The notes under the pieces: model-generated
Told to the model about the DNA's origin: nothing
What the model saw: the letters and a program-made list of their open reading frames with translations, nothing else
Databases searched by the model: none
Part shown: positions 1-7,078 of the stretch, piece after piece
Layout of the letters: each line of letters opens with the position of its first letter
Numbering within the stretch: position 1 is the first letter of the stretch
Translations under genes and position numbers: made by a program
Source of the DNA: a bacterium
Lineage (GTDB): Bacteria > Elusimicrobiota > Elusimicrobia > UBA1565 > UBA9628
Reading direction: 5' to 3'
Assembly (NCBI GenBank): GCA_021822495.1
Contig: JAKAQO010000002.1
Span: forward strand, 33,034-97,033
Length of the DNA: 64,000 nt

Positions 1-1
1 T

Positions 2-448
2 TATAAAAACCTGGAACATGTCTCAACCGGCGGCCCGCGCCCGACAAACAATCCTCTCAACGTTTCTTATCAACCCCATGCGGTCGGAAATGATCTCGGG
101 CTTTGGATCATGGGAACTGGCTGGATGGATTTGGTCTCCGAGATTTTACCGCGTCCGGGGCAAACCGTTCACCATCCCGATCAAACCGATTGGTGGACTG
201 AAGAAGGTCTTGCGCACGCAACATTAGGCAAAGGGCCGGAAGCATTGGATGATTTTGAGCGCGCCTGTCGTCTTGACCCCACCAACGATGTCGCCTGGCT
301 TGGGCGCGCGGTAGCCTCCATCATCATGGGAAATGAAAAAGACGCCGTTAAATATCTCAGAAAAGCCCTGACCTTAAATCCCCGTAACATAACAGCTAAA
401 GAAGGACTTAAATGGCTACTCAAACCATCCGCTCAATCTCACAAATGA
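2..448 (+). CDS. TPR-repeat protein, C-terminal part (cut by window edge)
   Basis: The frame is open from the first bases of the window to a TGA at 446-448, so this is the 3' end of a longer gene. The last 75 residues form at least two tetratricopeptide-like helical pairs: the segment with EALDDFERACRLDP and the segment with DAVKYLRKALTLNP are typical TPR second helices followed by proline. TPR domains usually mediate protein-protein contacts. The part before them, with LGLWIMGTGWMDL, is not recognised. The stop overlaps an ATG of murC (ATGA at 445-448), which suggests translational coupling. The function is unknown. Confidence 0.7.
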   Translation, partial: YKNLEHVSTGGPRPTNNPLNVSYQPHAVGNDLGLWIMGTGWMDLVSEILPRPGQTVHHPDQTDWWTEEGLAHATLGKGPEALDDFERACRLDPTNDVAWLGRAVASIIMGNEKDAVKYLRKALTLNPRNITAKEGLKWLLKPSAQSHK

Positions 449-1836
449 CCTCAACAATGAACAGAGACTTCATGAGCGCCTTCATTCAGCGCGTCCATTT
501 CGTCGGAATTGGCGGGGTCGGGATGAGCGGCATCGCCGAAGTGCTTTTAAATCTCGGCTATCAGGTTTCAGGCTCAGATATCAAAGAAAGCGAAACGACC
601 CGCCACCTTAAAAATCTCGGCGCGAAAATTTTTTACGGCCACAAGGCCTCTCATATCGCGCGCGCCCAAGTCGTGGTCATCACTTCAGCCGTCTCTTCCC
701 AAAACCCCGAGGTTGTGTCAGCGCACAAATCTAAAATTCCGGTCATCCCTCGCGCCGAGATGCTCGCTGAAATCGGGCGTATGAAAAAAACGATCACCAT
801 CGCGGGCTCTCACGGAAAAACAACCACTACCTCGATGACGGCGATGGCCTTAAGCGCGGCGAAGGCCAAGCCCACCATCATTATTGGCGGGCGGCTTAAA
901 AACATCCACGCCGGCGCGAGGCTGGGAGAAAGCGATTATCTCGTGGCCGAAGCGGATGAATCCGACGGTTCTTTTATCCATCTTTCTCCCCTGGTCGCCA
1001 TTGTCACCAATATCGACAACGATCATCTCGATTTCCACAAAACTATGGAAGCCCTCAAGGCTTCTTTCGTTGAGCATCTTAAGCGTCTCCCCTTTTACGG
1101 AGCGGCAATTCTCTGCGCGGACAATCCCCTGCTTCAAGAAATTTCAAATTCTCTTTCAAAACCGGTCATCACCTATGGATTTGGAAAATCCAGCCAATGG
1201 ACGGCCCAAAATATCAAGTTATCGAAAGATGGTTCCGACTTTGACGCTTTCTTTAAAGGAAAGAAGATACGAAAAATTCATCTCTCGGTTCCCGGGAAAC
1301 ACAACGCGCTCAATAGCCTTGCCGCTCTTGCCGCAGGCCATTTTCTTGGTTTTGATCTTTCGCTTTTAGCCCAGGGACTTTCGGAATTTAAGGGAGTCGG
1401 GCGAAGACTGGATTTTCTTGGCCGCGCCGGCGGAGTTGAGTTTATCGACGACTACGGACATCACCCCACTGAAATTAAAGCGACCTTATCCACCCTCGCA
1501 AATCTCTGGAAGGCCAAGCGCGTGATTGTCCTCTTTCAGCCGCACCGATACTCTCGAACGAAACTTTTAGCTCGGGAATTTGGCCCCGCGTTTAAGGGAG
1601 CGGACCAGGTTTTTGTCACGGACATCTACCCCGCGGGTGAAAAACCCATTCCCGGAGTCTCATCTCATCTCATTCTTGACTCGATCAAGAAAAACGGCAT
1701 CTCCTGCGCTCCCTATCCCGGCGCTCATGAATTATCAAAAATACTCAAACCCGGCGATGTCGTTCTAACCTTGGGCGCGGGAAACGTCCGCTCTTTCGGC
1801 GAAGAACTATTGCGCTCCGCGCAAGAACAACGCTAA
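445..1836 (+). CDS. murC: UDP-N-acetylmuramate--L-alanine ligase
   Basis: MurC adds L-alanine to UDP-MurNAc in the cytoplasm using ATP, the first step of the peptidoglycan stem peptide. Seen in the protein: the N-terminal Rossmann signature HFVGIGGVGMSGIAEVL, the ATP-binding loop GSHGKTTTT, the central DESDGSF and NIDNDHLDFH blocks, PGKHNALNSLAA and the C-terminal DDYGHHPTE and FQPHRYSRT motifs. These are the full set expected for the family, and the length of about 463 residues is normal. I choose the ATG at 445 because it overlaps the preceding TGA. An ATG at 412 and another at 472 are also in frame, and none has a clear Shine-Dalgarno sequence. Confidence 0.96.
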   Translation: MTSTMNRDFMSAFIQRVHFVGIGGVGMSGIAEVLLNLGYQVSGSDIKESETTRHLKNLGAKIFYGHKASHIARAQVVVITSAVSSQNPEVVSAHKSKIPVIPRAEMLAEIGRMKKTITIAGSHGKTTTTSMTAMALSAAKAKPTIIIGGRLKNIHAGARLGESDYLVAEADESDGSFIHLSPLVAIVTNIDNDHLDFHKTMEALKASFVEHLKRLPFYGAAILCADNPLLQEISNSLSKPVITYGFGKSSQWTAQNIKLSKDGSDFDAFFKGKKIRKIHLSVPGKHNALNSLAALAAGHFLGFDLSLLAQGLSEFKGVGRRLDFLGRAGGVEFIDDYGHHPTEIKATLSTLANLWKAKRVIVLFQPHRYSRTKLLAREFGPAFKGADQVFVTDIYPAGEKPIPGVSSHLILDSIKKNGISCAPYPGAHELSKILKPGDVVLTLGAGNVRSFGEELLRSAQEQR

Positions 1837-1913
1837 GTTTTAAGTTTCAAGAACACATCAATTAATTAGGGAATCTCTCCGGAAATTAAGTGATGTGCCC
1901 CCAGAATTTGGTC

Positions 1914-2477
1914 TTAAGGATTAGGCGGCGGGAGTTTGTCTGGAGTTCCCTGGAAAACGGTCGGCCCGGGAAAAGAGTTGAGAACCGCTCCATTTTTACC
2001 TGGAACTGGCTGCTCGATGGGATTGACTTTTTTAAGTTGCGGCATGGAACTCGCGCTTTTTTTATAGCCGGTCGCCGCGGATTTAAGCCCATTTGAAGCA
2101 GAATCTCCCCCGGCCTTGGAATTTTTCGCGGCTTGGGCGAAACAGGCTTTAATAATCGCGTTTTGTTTTTTTTGGCTCAAATATTTTCCCTGAACCTTTT
2201 TATCCACACAGGCCAAGGCTTGATTTCTTTGGGCAATCGTCAAAGGTCCGGATACGAAACCAGCAGACGATGAGGCCTTAGATTGAGAAACGCAAATATA
2301 CGGCTGAAACGCGGAATTGGTTTTTTGAGGAACAGAGCCCGGCGGACAAGCCGAAGCCTTGCCCGCTAGCGTTTTCCCCGAAACTGAGGCCAGCGCGGCC
2401 GCGAAAACTTTTGGAACCGCCAAAAACATGACGGTCACAAGCGCCGCGATCTGGACAGCCTGATATGATGTTTTCAT
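1914..2477 (-). CDS. hypothetical secreted protein
   Basis: A 187-residue protein with a typical signal peptide (MKTSYQ, then a hydrophobic run ending AVPKVFAA). The mature part has two cysteines near residues 45 and 65, a lysine/glutamine-rich middle and a proline-rich tail. An upstream in-frame ATG at 2492 is possible, but the sequence AAGGGAGG lies between the two ATGs and spaces correctly for the ATG at 2477, so I take the latter. The gene is convergent with murC and divergent from rplM. I do not recognise the family. Export is supported by the sequence, and function cannot be named. Confidence 0.7.
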   Translation of the reverse strand: MKTSYQAVQIAALVTVMFLAVPKVFAAALASVSGKTLAGKASACPPGSVPQKTNSAFQPYICVSQSKASSSAGFVSGPLTIAQRNQALACVDKKVQGKYLSQKKQNAIIKACFAQAAKNSKAGGDSASNGLKSAATGYKKSASSMPQLKKVNPIEQPVPGKNGAVLNSFPGPTVFQGTPDKLPPPNP

Positions 2478-2563
2478 AGAGCCTCCCTTCATTAAGAAGG
2501 ATAATGCCTCGTTTTCTTTTTGTCAAGTAAAAATTCGGTAAAAAATTGGTAAAAATTTTTCCC

Positions 2564-2593
2564 TTGCGCCCCGGCGCACAGATTATGTATGAT
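2564..2593 (+). promoter_or_regulatory. predicted promoter of rplM-rpsI
   Basis: A TTGCGC box at 2564-2569 and a TATGAT box at 2588-2593 are separated by 18 bp. Transcription would start near 2600. A GGAAGG ribosome-binding site lies just before the rplM ATG at 2623. This is a motif match only. Confidence 0.45.
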
Positions 2594-2622
2594 AAATTTA
2601 CATCTTTAACTGGAAGGCAAAT

Positions 2623-3048
2623 ATGCAAGATACATTCATCATTAAACCGAACACGGCCGCAAGTCTCAGGAAGCGGCACACCTTGGACGCCAAGGGCAAA
2701 ATTCTCGGACGACTCGCGACCCAAGCGGCGGGTCTTCTGCGCGGCAAACATAAACCAATTTTCGCTCCTAGCGTTGACTGCGGCGATTTTGTCATCGTCA
2801 CCAACGCCGCGGAAGTGGCCTTAAGCGGAAATAAGATGGAAACGAAAGCCTATTTCAGCCACTCCGGTTACGCAAGAGGCGCGAAAATGACTCCTCTTAA
2901 GCGCATGATGGAAAAAGACCCTCGCAAAGTCGTCTATTTAGCCGTCAAGAGAATGTTGCCGAAAAACCGCTTAAGCGACCGCCAAATGACTCGGCTTAGA
3001 ATTTTCAAGGGCGCGGAAAACGTCGCCTCAAAACAATCCGTTAACTAA
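2623..3048 (+). CDS. rplM: 50S ribosomal protein L13
   Basis: L13 is an early-assembly protein of the large ribosomal subunit. The 141-residue protein contains the family blocks DAKGKILGRLAT, GKHKPIFAP, GDFVIVTNA, and KVVYLAVKRMLPKNRL. Its length matches bacterial L13. The first dozen residues diverge slightly from typical proteins. It is followed after 17 bp by rpsI, the nearly universal L13-S9 pair, and is preceded by a recognisable promoter and a GGAAGG ribosome-binding site. Confidence 0.97.
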   Translation: MQDTFIIKPNTAASLRKRHTLDAKGKILGRLATQAAGLLRGKHKPIFAPSVDCGDFVIVTNAAEVALSGNKMETKAYFSHSGYARGAKMTPLKRMMEKDPRKVVYLAVKRMLPKNRLSDRQMTRLRIFKGAENVASKQSVN

Positions 3049-3065
3049 AAGAAAAAAGGGATATT

Positions 3066-3461
3066 ATGTCAACACAGTTGCTTGCAACCGGAAGAAGAAA
3101 AACCGCCGTGGCCCAGGTAAGAATGATTCCCAACGGCACGGGAAAAGTCACGATCAATTCCAAAACCGTCGATCAGTATTTCCACGGAACCGAACACAAG
3201 CAATTTTCCGTTTTGTCCCCCCTCAAACTTGTTGAAGCCGCCAAAAATTATGATTACGTCCTTAAAATCGTCGGCGGAGGGCTCACCGGCCAAGCCGAAG
3301 CGGCCCGCCACGCCATCGCGCGCGCTCTGGTCAAACTCGAAGAAAAAAACCGCCGCATCATGCGCGCCGAGGGCTTTTTAACCCGCGACCCCAGGGAAGT
3401 GGAGCGCAAGAAAAGCGGTCAGCCCAAAGCCCGCAAGCGCTTCCAATACTCGAAACGCTGA
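3066..3461 (+). CDS. rpsI: 30S ribosomal protein S9
   Basis: S9 binds the 3' domain of 16S rRNA, and its C-terminal tail reaches the decoding site. The 131-residue sequence has the N-terminal ATGRRKTAVAQVR block, GGGLTGQAEAARHAIARAL and the conserved basic end KKSGQPKARKRFQYSKR, including the terminal SKR. It forms an operon with rplM and is followed one base later by a GTG-started membrane protein gene. Confidence 0.98.
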   Translation: MSTQLLATGRRKTAVAQVRMIPNGTGKVTINSKTVDQYFHGTEHKQFSVLSPLKLVEAAKNYDYVLKIVGGGLTGQAEAARHAIARALVKLEEKNRRIMRAEGFLTRDPREVERKKSGQPKARKRFQYSKR

Positions 3462-3462
3462 G

Positions 3463-3798
3463 GTGTCTTCAGAAGAAGCGTCTTTTTCGGCTGAGACCGA
3501 AACTGTTTACATTGCGCCCTTGGCTCGTTTAACGGCTTCTATTTTCGCCGTCTGGGGAGTATTAATTGCGCTCAAGGCCCTCTACGATCTTTTCTGGGGG
3601 ACTCCGGAAGCCAATCTTTATTCGGCGCATCCCTGGCAATTCATCAGCCTTCCCCAATGGATCCGCTACGCTGGTTTTGAGCTTTCTTACGGAATTGCCT
3701 GCGTCTTTCTTGCCATGGGAATACGGGCTTATTCCAAATTCCTTCCGGAAACGCGCGTCCGCCCGAAGAAAGCAACCGCGATAAATCTCTTTAAATAA
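3463..3798 (+). CDS. small two-helix membrane protein, unknown function
   Basis: A 111-residue protein starting at a GTG one base after the rpsI stop, so it is probably cotranscribed and translationally coupled. It has two hydrophobic segments, roughly residues 22-44 and 70-88, joined by a loop rich in aromatic residues (HPWQFISLPQWIRYAG), and a basic C-terminal tail. This fits a small inner-membrane protein with both ends in the cytoplasm. I do not recognise a family. The hydrophobic pattern and operon position support a real gene. Confidence 0.6.
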   Translation: MSSEEASFSAETETVYIAPLARLTASIFAVWGVLIALKALYDLFWGTPEANLYSAHPWQFISLPQWIRYAGFELSYGIACVFLAMGIRAYSKFLPETRVRPKKATAINLFK

Positions 3799-3822
3799 AT
3801 TGTCTTTAAAATAGTAGAATTT

Positions 3823-3900
3823 CCCCTGTGCCTCTTCTTAATAATAGTTCTTGCAGACGGCGCTGTCCCGACCTTAAAATTATGAGGAAAAAGGGACTGT
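3823..3900 (+). repeat. dispersed palindromic repeat, copy A
   Basis: About 78 bp. Inside are GGCGCTGTCCCGACCTTAA and GAGGAAAAAGGGACTGT. A reverse-complement copy lies at 15174-15262 and another at 51832-51896. The centre can fold on itself (CTTAAGG...CCTTAAG in the consensus). It sits between two same-direction genes and provides the last bases before the GTG of the next one. Confidence 0.75.
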
Positions 3901-4459
3901 GAACCATCTTCAAAACCCCCTTTCGGGATTCTCGACCCTTGAATCTCAAGTTAAAATTATTTTCGGCATTTCCTCCATCGCTGAGGAGTTCTTCAAGAAT
4001 CCAAACCATGTTTTCGTTGAGAAAATTAAAGCTCAAAAAAATCTGGAATTGAAGATTTGGAAACAAGCGCAAGACAATCTCGATGCTAATGAAGACCGAA
4101 CGCCTCTTTTATTGTCTTCTTTGGCCCACCGCCTGGCGGAAGAAATTTCGCTGGCGGTCATCGAAACAGAAGAATTCAACCTCCTTCCGACTCCGGAAAT
4201 CATCTTAATGATTCAAAAAACCAAGGAAGCAGTGAAAGCCCTCTCCGATAAATTCTCCACCGATTCAATCGTCGCGGCGAACAACCGTTCTCTTGAAACT
4301 CTTCAAATATTTAAAAAAGCGCGCCAAGACGCATTTAAAGATGAAAAGAGCGTGCGAGGCCTAAAGAACTCAGAAATCGCGCTGAGGTTTTCCGAAGCGG
4401 CCAATTTAATTGAAAAGTTAGTTTATACGCTTGGCGAAATTATCATCAAGGAGCCTTAA
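3899..4459 (+). CDS. hypothetical helical cytoplasmic protein
   Basis: A 186-residue protein with no signal peptide or membrane segment, rich in Lys, Glu, Leu and Ala and apparently all alpha-helical. The GTG start lies at the very end of dispersed repeat copy A, so the repeat has become the 5' flank. A later start cannot be excluded because no strong ribosome-binding site is visible. It is followed 3 bp later by the HAD-like gene, which suggests a two-gene unit. I do not recognise the family. Confidence 0.55.
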   Translation: MNHLQNPLSGFSTLESQVKIIFGISSIAEEFFKNPNHVFVEKIKAQKNLELKIWKQAQDNLDANEDRTPLLLSSLAHRLAEEISLAVIETEEFNLLPTPEIILMIQKTKEAVKALSDKFSTDSIVAANNRSLETLQIFKKARQDAFKDEKSVRGLKNSEIALRFSEAANLIEKLVYTLGEIIIKEP

Positions 4460-4462
4460 ATC

Positions 4463-5065
4463 ATGGCGTTTCATAAAAAAGTCAAGGAAAAAGCGGAAAC
4501 CTACTGGTCAAGAACCAAGAAAATGGTTTTTCTATTAGCGGTCTGGGGAGTTGTTTTTAGCATAGCGACCATCGCGAAACTGGAAGTAGGATTCGGTTAC
4601 GACACGACCTTGGTCTGCTCAACCGCCGCTTATCGAAAAGCTCTGGATGAAGGAGTCGCGCCTTATTCTTACTCTTTTTGGTCCATTGTCAATCGTTCTT
4701 ACGACCTAGAACATCCAAAAATTGTCCCCATGGCAATTGCGTGGGCTTTTCGCATTTTTGGGTTTAAGGTCTCCATTATCACTTCTCGTCCTGATATTGA
4801 TTCAAGCGGTCTCAAGAAAGACTGGCGGCTCCTAGTCGCCCCCGCGCGGTTTATTTTCGCTGAATCTAATACATCGAAAGTTCAATATTTAGACAGCGGA
4901 AACTTTATCTTATTTTTTGGCGGCGCGGATTCCGAAATTAAAGCCGCGAAAGAAGCCCATGTCTATCCGCTCAGAATTCTTCAATCCACGGAATGCCTCT
5001 TAAATCCCGCGGATTATCATCCGGGCGAGTTTCATGATCATAAAGTTCCCTTGTCACAATATTGA
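4463..5065 (+). CDS. HAD acid-phosphatase-like protein with degenerate active site
   Basis: A 200-residue protein with an N-terminal membrane anchor or uncleaved signal (about residues 21-38). The region FGYDTTLVCST at residues 44-54 lines up with the class B acid phosphatase motif FDxDDTxLFSS, followed by a FWSIVN segment and ITSRPD, equivalent to HAD motif II. The catalytic nucleophile Asp is replaced by Gly45 and the third Asp by Thr48. If this alignment is right, the protein is unlikely to be a normal HAD phosphatase. Its TGA overlaps the proposed rpsT promoter. The family link is an inference from short motifs. Confidence 0.55.
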   Translation: MAFHKKVKEKAETYWSRTKKMVFLLAVWGVVFSIATIAKLEVGFGYDTTLVCSTAAYRKALDEGVAPYSYSFWSIVNRSYDLEHPKIVPMAIAWAFRIFGFKVSIITSRPDIDSSGLKKDWRLLVAPARFIFAESNTSKVQYLDSGNFILFFGGADSEIKAAKEAHVYPLRILQSTECLLNPADYHPGEFHDHKVPLSQY

Positions 5066-5090
5066 CGAACAGCTTATAAATTGCTTTAAT
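5062..5090 (+). promoter_or_regulatory. predicted promoter of rpsT, nearly leaderless
   Basis: TTGACG at 5062-5067, a 17-bp spacer and an extended -10 TGCTTTAAT at 5082-5090. The rpsT ATG is at 5100, only 9 bases after the -10 box, so the mRNA should begin within a few bases of the start codon. Confidence 0.55.
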
Positions 5091-5099
5091 AACTAATAT

Positions 5100-5420
5100 A
5101 TGGCTCAAACAAAGAAAAAAACTGGCCGTCACCATTCTGCAATCAAAGCCGCTCGCCAAGCGGAGAAAAGAAATCTCCGCAACCGTCTCGCTAAAAAAGC
5201 GATTCGTTTGTCGCTCAAAGACGCGCTGGAATCCGCCCAAAAAAAAGATTCCCCAAAAGCGACGGAGTCTTTGTCTAAAAGCGTCAGCCTCTTGGATAAA
5301 GCGGCCAGAAAAGGCTTCATCCATTGGAAGGCCGTAGCCAGAAAAAAATCCTATCTCGCTCGCCGAGTTTCCAGTTCCTTAACGGCAACTGAAAGCAAAG
5401 CTTCAGTCGCGGCGGCCTAA
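5100..5420 (+). CDS. rpsT: 30S ribosomal protein S20
   Basis: S20 is a helical primary 16S rRNA-binding protein. The 106-residue sequence shows the N-terminal HHSAIKAARQAEKRNLRNRLAK block, a lysine-rich helical body and the C-terminal helix with GFIHWKAVARKKSYLARRV (the usual G-x-I-H-K-N-x-A-A-R-x-K-S-R-L). It has a roughly 15-residue alanine/serine-rich tail. Its stop is 3 bp from the convergent holA stop. Proximity of rpsT and holA is common in bacteria. Confidence 0.95.
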   Translation: MAQTKKKTGRHHSAIKAARQAEKRNLRNRLAKKAIRLSLKDALESAQKKDSPKATESLSKSVSLLDKAARKGFIHWKAVARKKSYLARRVSSSLTATESKASVAAA

Positions 5421-5423
5421 AGC

Positions 5424-6425
5424 CTAATTACCGCAAAGTTCCTCGGCCAAGAGTTCTATTTCCATTCCTGGGTTAAGCCAAGACTGGGATTTAAGCCTCA
5501 TCTCCGCCTCAAGGCAGGATTTTAGATTATTTCTCAATGTGGATTCATCCACGCCCGAGAAATGATCAAAAAAACCCTTGTCCCAATAGGGATGAAGCCG
5601 CAGTTTTTTTTCTATCGCGGGCTTTGATTCTCCCGCTTCCAGCATCATTCTCGCCTTGAGCTGTTTGAGAATAACCGCGCTCATTTGAGATAAAGCCCTA
5701 AACGCCTGATCCTGAGCTTTCCCCTCTTGAAGAAATAGATACAGATGAGATAGAACCGCTTTTTTATCCCTTTTTTCAATCAAGCGCGATAAAAGAAAGG
5801 GATCGCTTTCTTTTCGATATCCCAAAGAAAGGGAAACTTCTTTTAAGGAAATTTCTATTCCCTCCGCGGACAAGCACAGTTTTTCAATTTCCTGGCTTAA
5901 AAGCCCCCAATCCGTTCCCACTTCGCGAACTAAAAACTCACAAACCTCGGATGAAATTTCCTTGCCATTTTTTTTGACGAGCTTGACTACTTGAGAAATG
6001 GCCTCATTTTCCTTAAGCTTGGCGAAAACGCAAACCGCCCCTTGACGCGAAACTTCATGAAAGAGAGAATCTTTCATGTCCGGCTTAGCCTCGTCCGAAT
6101 GAAGAATAAGAATGGATGAAGCGAGGGGCGCTTTCAGATAGTCCACCAGGGCTTTTTTAAGCGCGGCGCCGGAATCGGGCATTTCAACGAGAACGAACCG
6201 ATGGGGAGAGAAAACTGGGAGGCTTAAGAGTTCGGAAATAATATCAGAAGTTTGGGACAAAGCCGCCGTTTTAGAGAATTCTCTCAAATTAAAAGAGTCG
6301 GCGTTTTTTTTAATGAAAGAAAGGGCTGCTTGTTTGGAAAAGGCCTCTTCTCCGCACAAATAATAAACCGGCCGGTAAGCGCCTGACTTCCATTCCTTGG
6401 ACAGTTCGGACGGAGAAATCTCCAT
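5424..6425 (-). CDS. holA: DNA polymerase III subunit delta
   Basis: HolA is the clamp-loader subunit that opens the sliding clamp. The 333-residue length and the N-terminal block RPVYYLCGEEAFSKQAAL (family pattern P-x-Y-x-L-x-G-E-E) identify it. The middle has VLVEMPDSGAALKKALVDYL, and the C-terminal domain is helical. The start ATG shares a base with the lptE stop (TAATG). The order leuS-lptE-holA is the same as in E. coli, which supports both this call and LptE. Confidence 0.9.
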   Translation of the reverse strand: MEISPSELSKEWKSGAYRPVYYLCGEEAFSKQAALSFIKKNADSFNLREFSKTAALSQTSDIISELLSLPVFSPHRFVLVEMPDSGAALKKALVDYLKAPLASSILILHSDEAKPDMKDSLFHEVSRQGAVCVFAKLKENEAISQVVKLVKKNGKEISSEVCEFLVREVGTDWGLLSQEIEKLCLSAEGIEISLKEVSLSLGYRKESDPFLLSRLIEKRDKKAVLSHLYLFLQEGKAQDQAFRALSQMSAVILKQLKARMMLEAGESKPAIEKKLRLHPYWDKGFFDHFSGVDESTLRNNLKSCLEAEMRLKSQSWLNPGMEIELLAEELCGN

Positions 6426-7078
6426 TAATAGGGAGTCACCGGTGGAGTAAAGGTTGAAGGCGGCTGAGCCACGGGCGCGGTCGATGGCGCGGTTGAGGTA
6501 ATGACGCGGGAGGCTTCTCCCATCACTGTTCCAAAGCCGTGAACAACGCGAGTCACGACATCATTGGCCAATACCGGATAAAGCTCTTCCCGCGCCTGCT
6601 CCTCGGTAATTCCGCCGGGAATGGCGGCATCCGTATAATTGACCGTTTCTTGAATATTCGGTTGATCCCATAAAACGGTATTGGTTTTATAATCCACAAA
6701 TTGAATATCCAAGAGCATCAAGAGCTGATAGGTCTCAGGGGTCAAATTTTGATTAAAGGTCAGGGGCGTGTTGATGTAGCGGGTAATTGAGGTCTCAACA
6801 ATTCCTTCCGCGTCTTTATCTGGAACAATCATATAATCGCCATTCTTAATAAAATGATCGCGAATGACAATGGATAGTTTGTCCGAGATTCCAAACTGCT
6901 GGGTCTTATTAACCACTGGGTGAAGAGCGATCTTTTGAATGTTATGCGGCAAAAGCTGCTCGGACGGATTATACTGAACGTCAACTCCGCCAACGGAGGC
7001 ATTGCTGCATCCATAAAACAAAGGCGAAAGACACGCAAAGACGAAAGACAGAGACAATGGCATTTTTTTTGTTCTCAT
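6425..7078 (-). CDS. lptE: LptE-like LPS-assembly lipoprotein
   Basis: LptE is an outer-membrane lipoprotein that plugs LptD during lipopolysaccharide insertion. The 217-residue protein has a lipoprotein signal with lipobox LFYGC (Cys24). After it come an IQKIALHPVVNKTQQFGISDKLS segment and a beta-rich region with RYINTPLTFN, as in the LptE/RlpB family. The tail is rich in Pro and Thr. It overlaps leuS by 4 bases (ATGA) and holA by one. Assignment rests on architecture and conserved gene order more than on residue identity. Confidence 0.75.
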   Translation of the reverse strand: MRTKKMPLSLSFVFACLSPLFYGCSNASVGGVDVQYNPSEQLLPHNIQKIALHPVVNKTQQFGISDKLSIVIRDHFIKNGDYMIVPDKDAEGIVETSITRYINTPLTFNQNLTPETYQLLMLLDIQFVDYKTNTVLWDQPNIQETVNYTDAAIPGGITEEQAREELYPVLANDVVTRVVHGFGTVMGEASRVITSTAPSTAPVAQPPSTFTPPVTPY

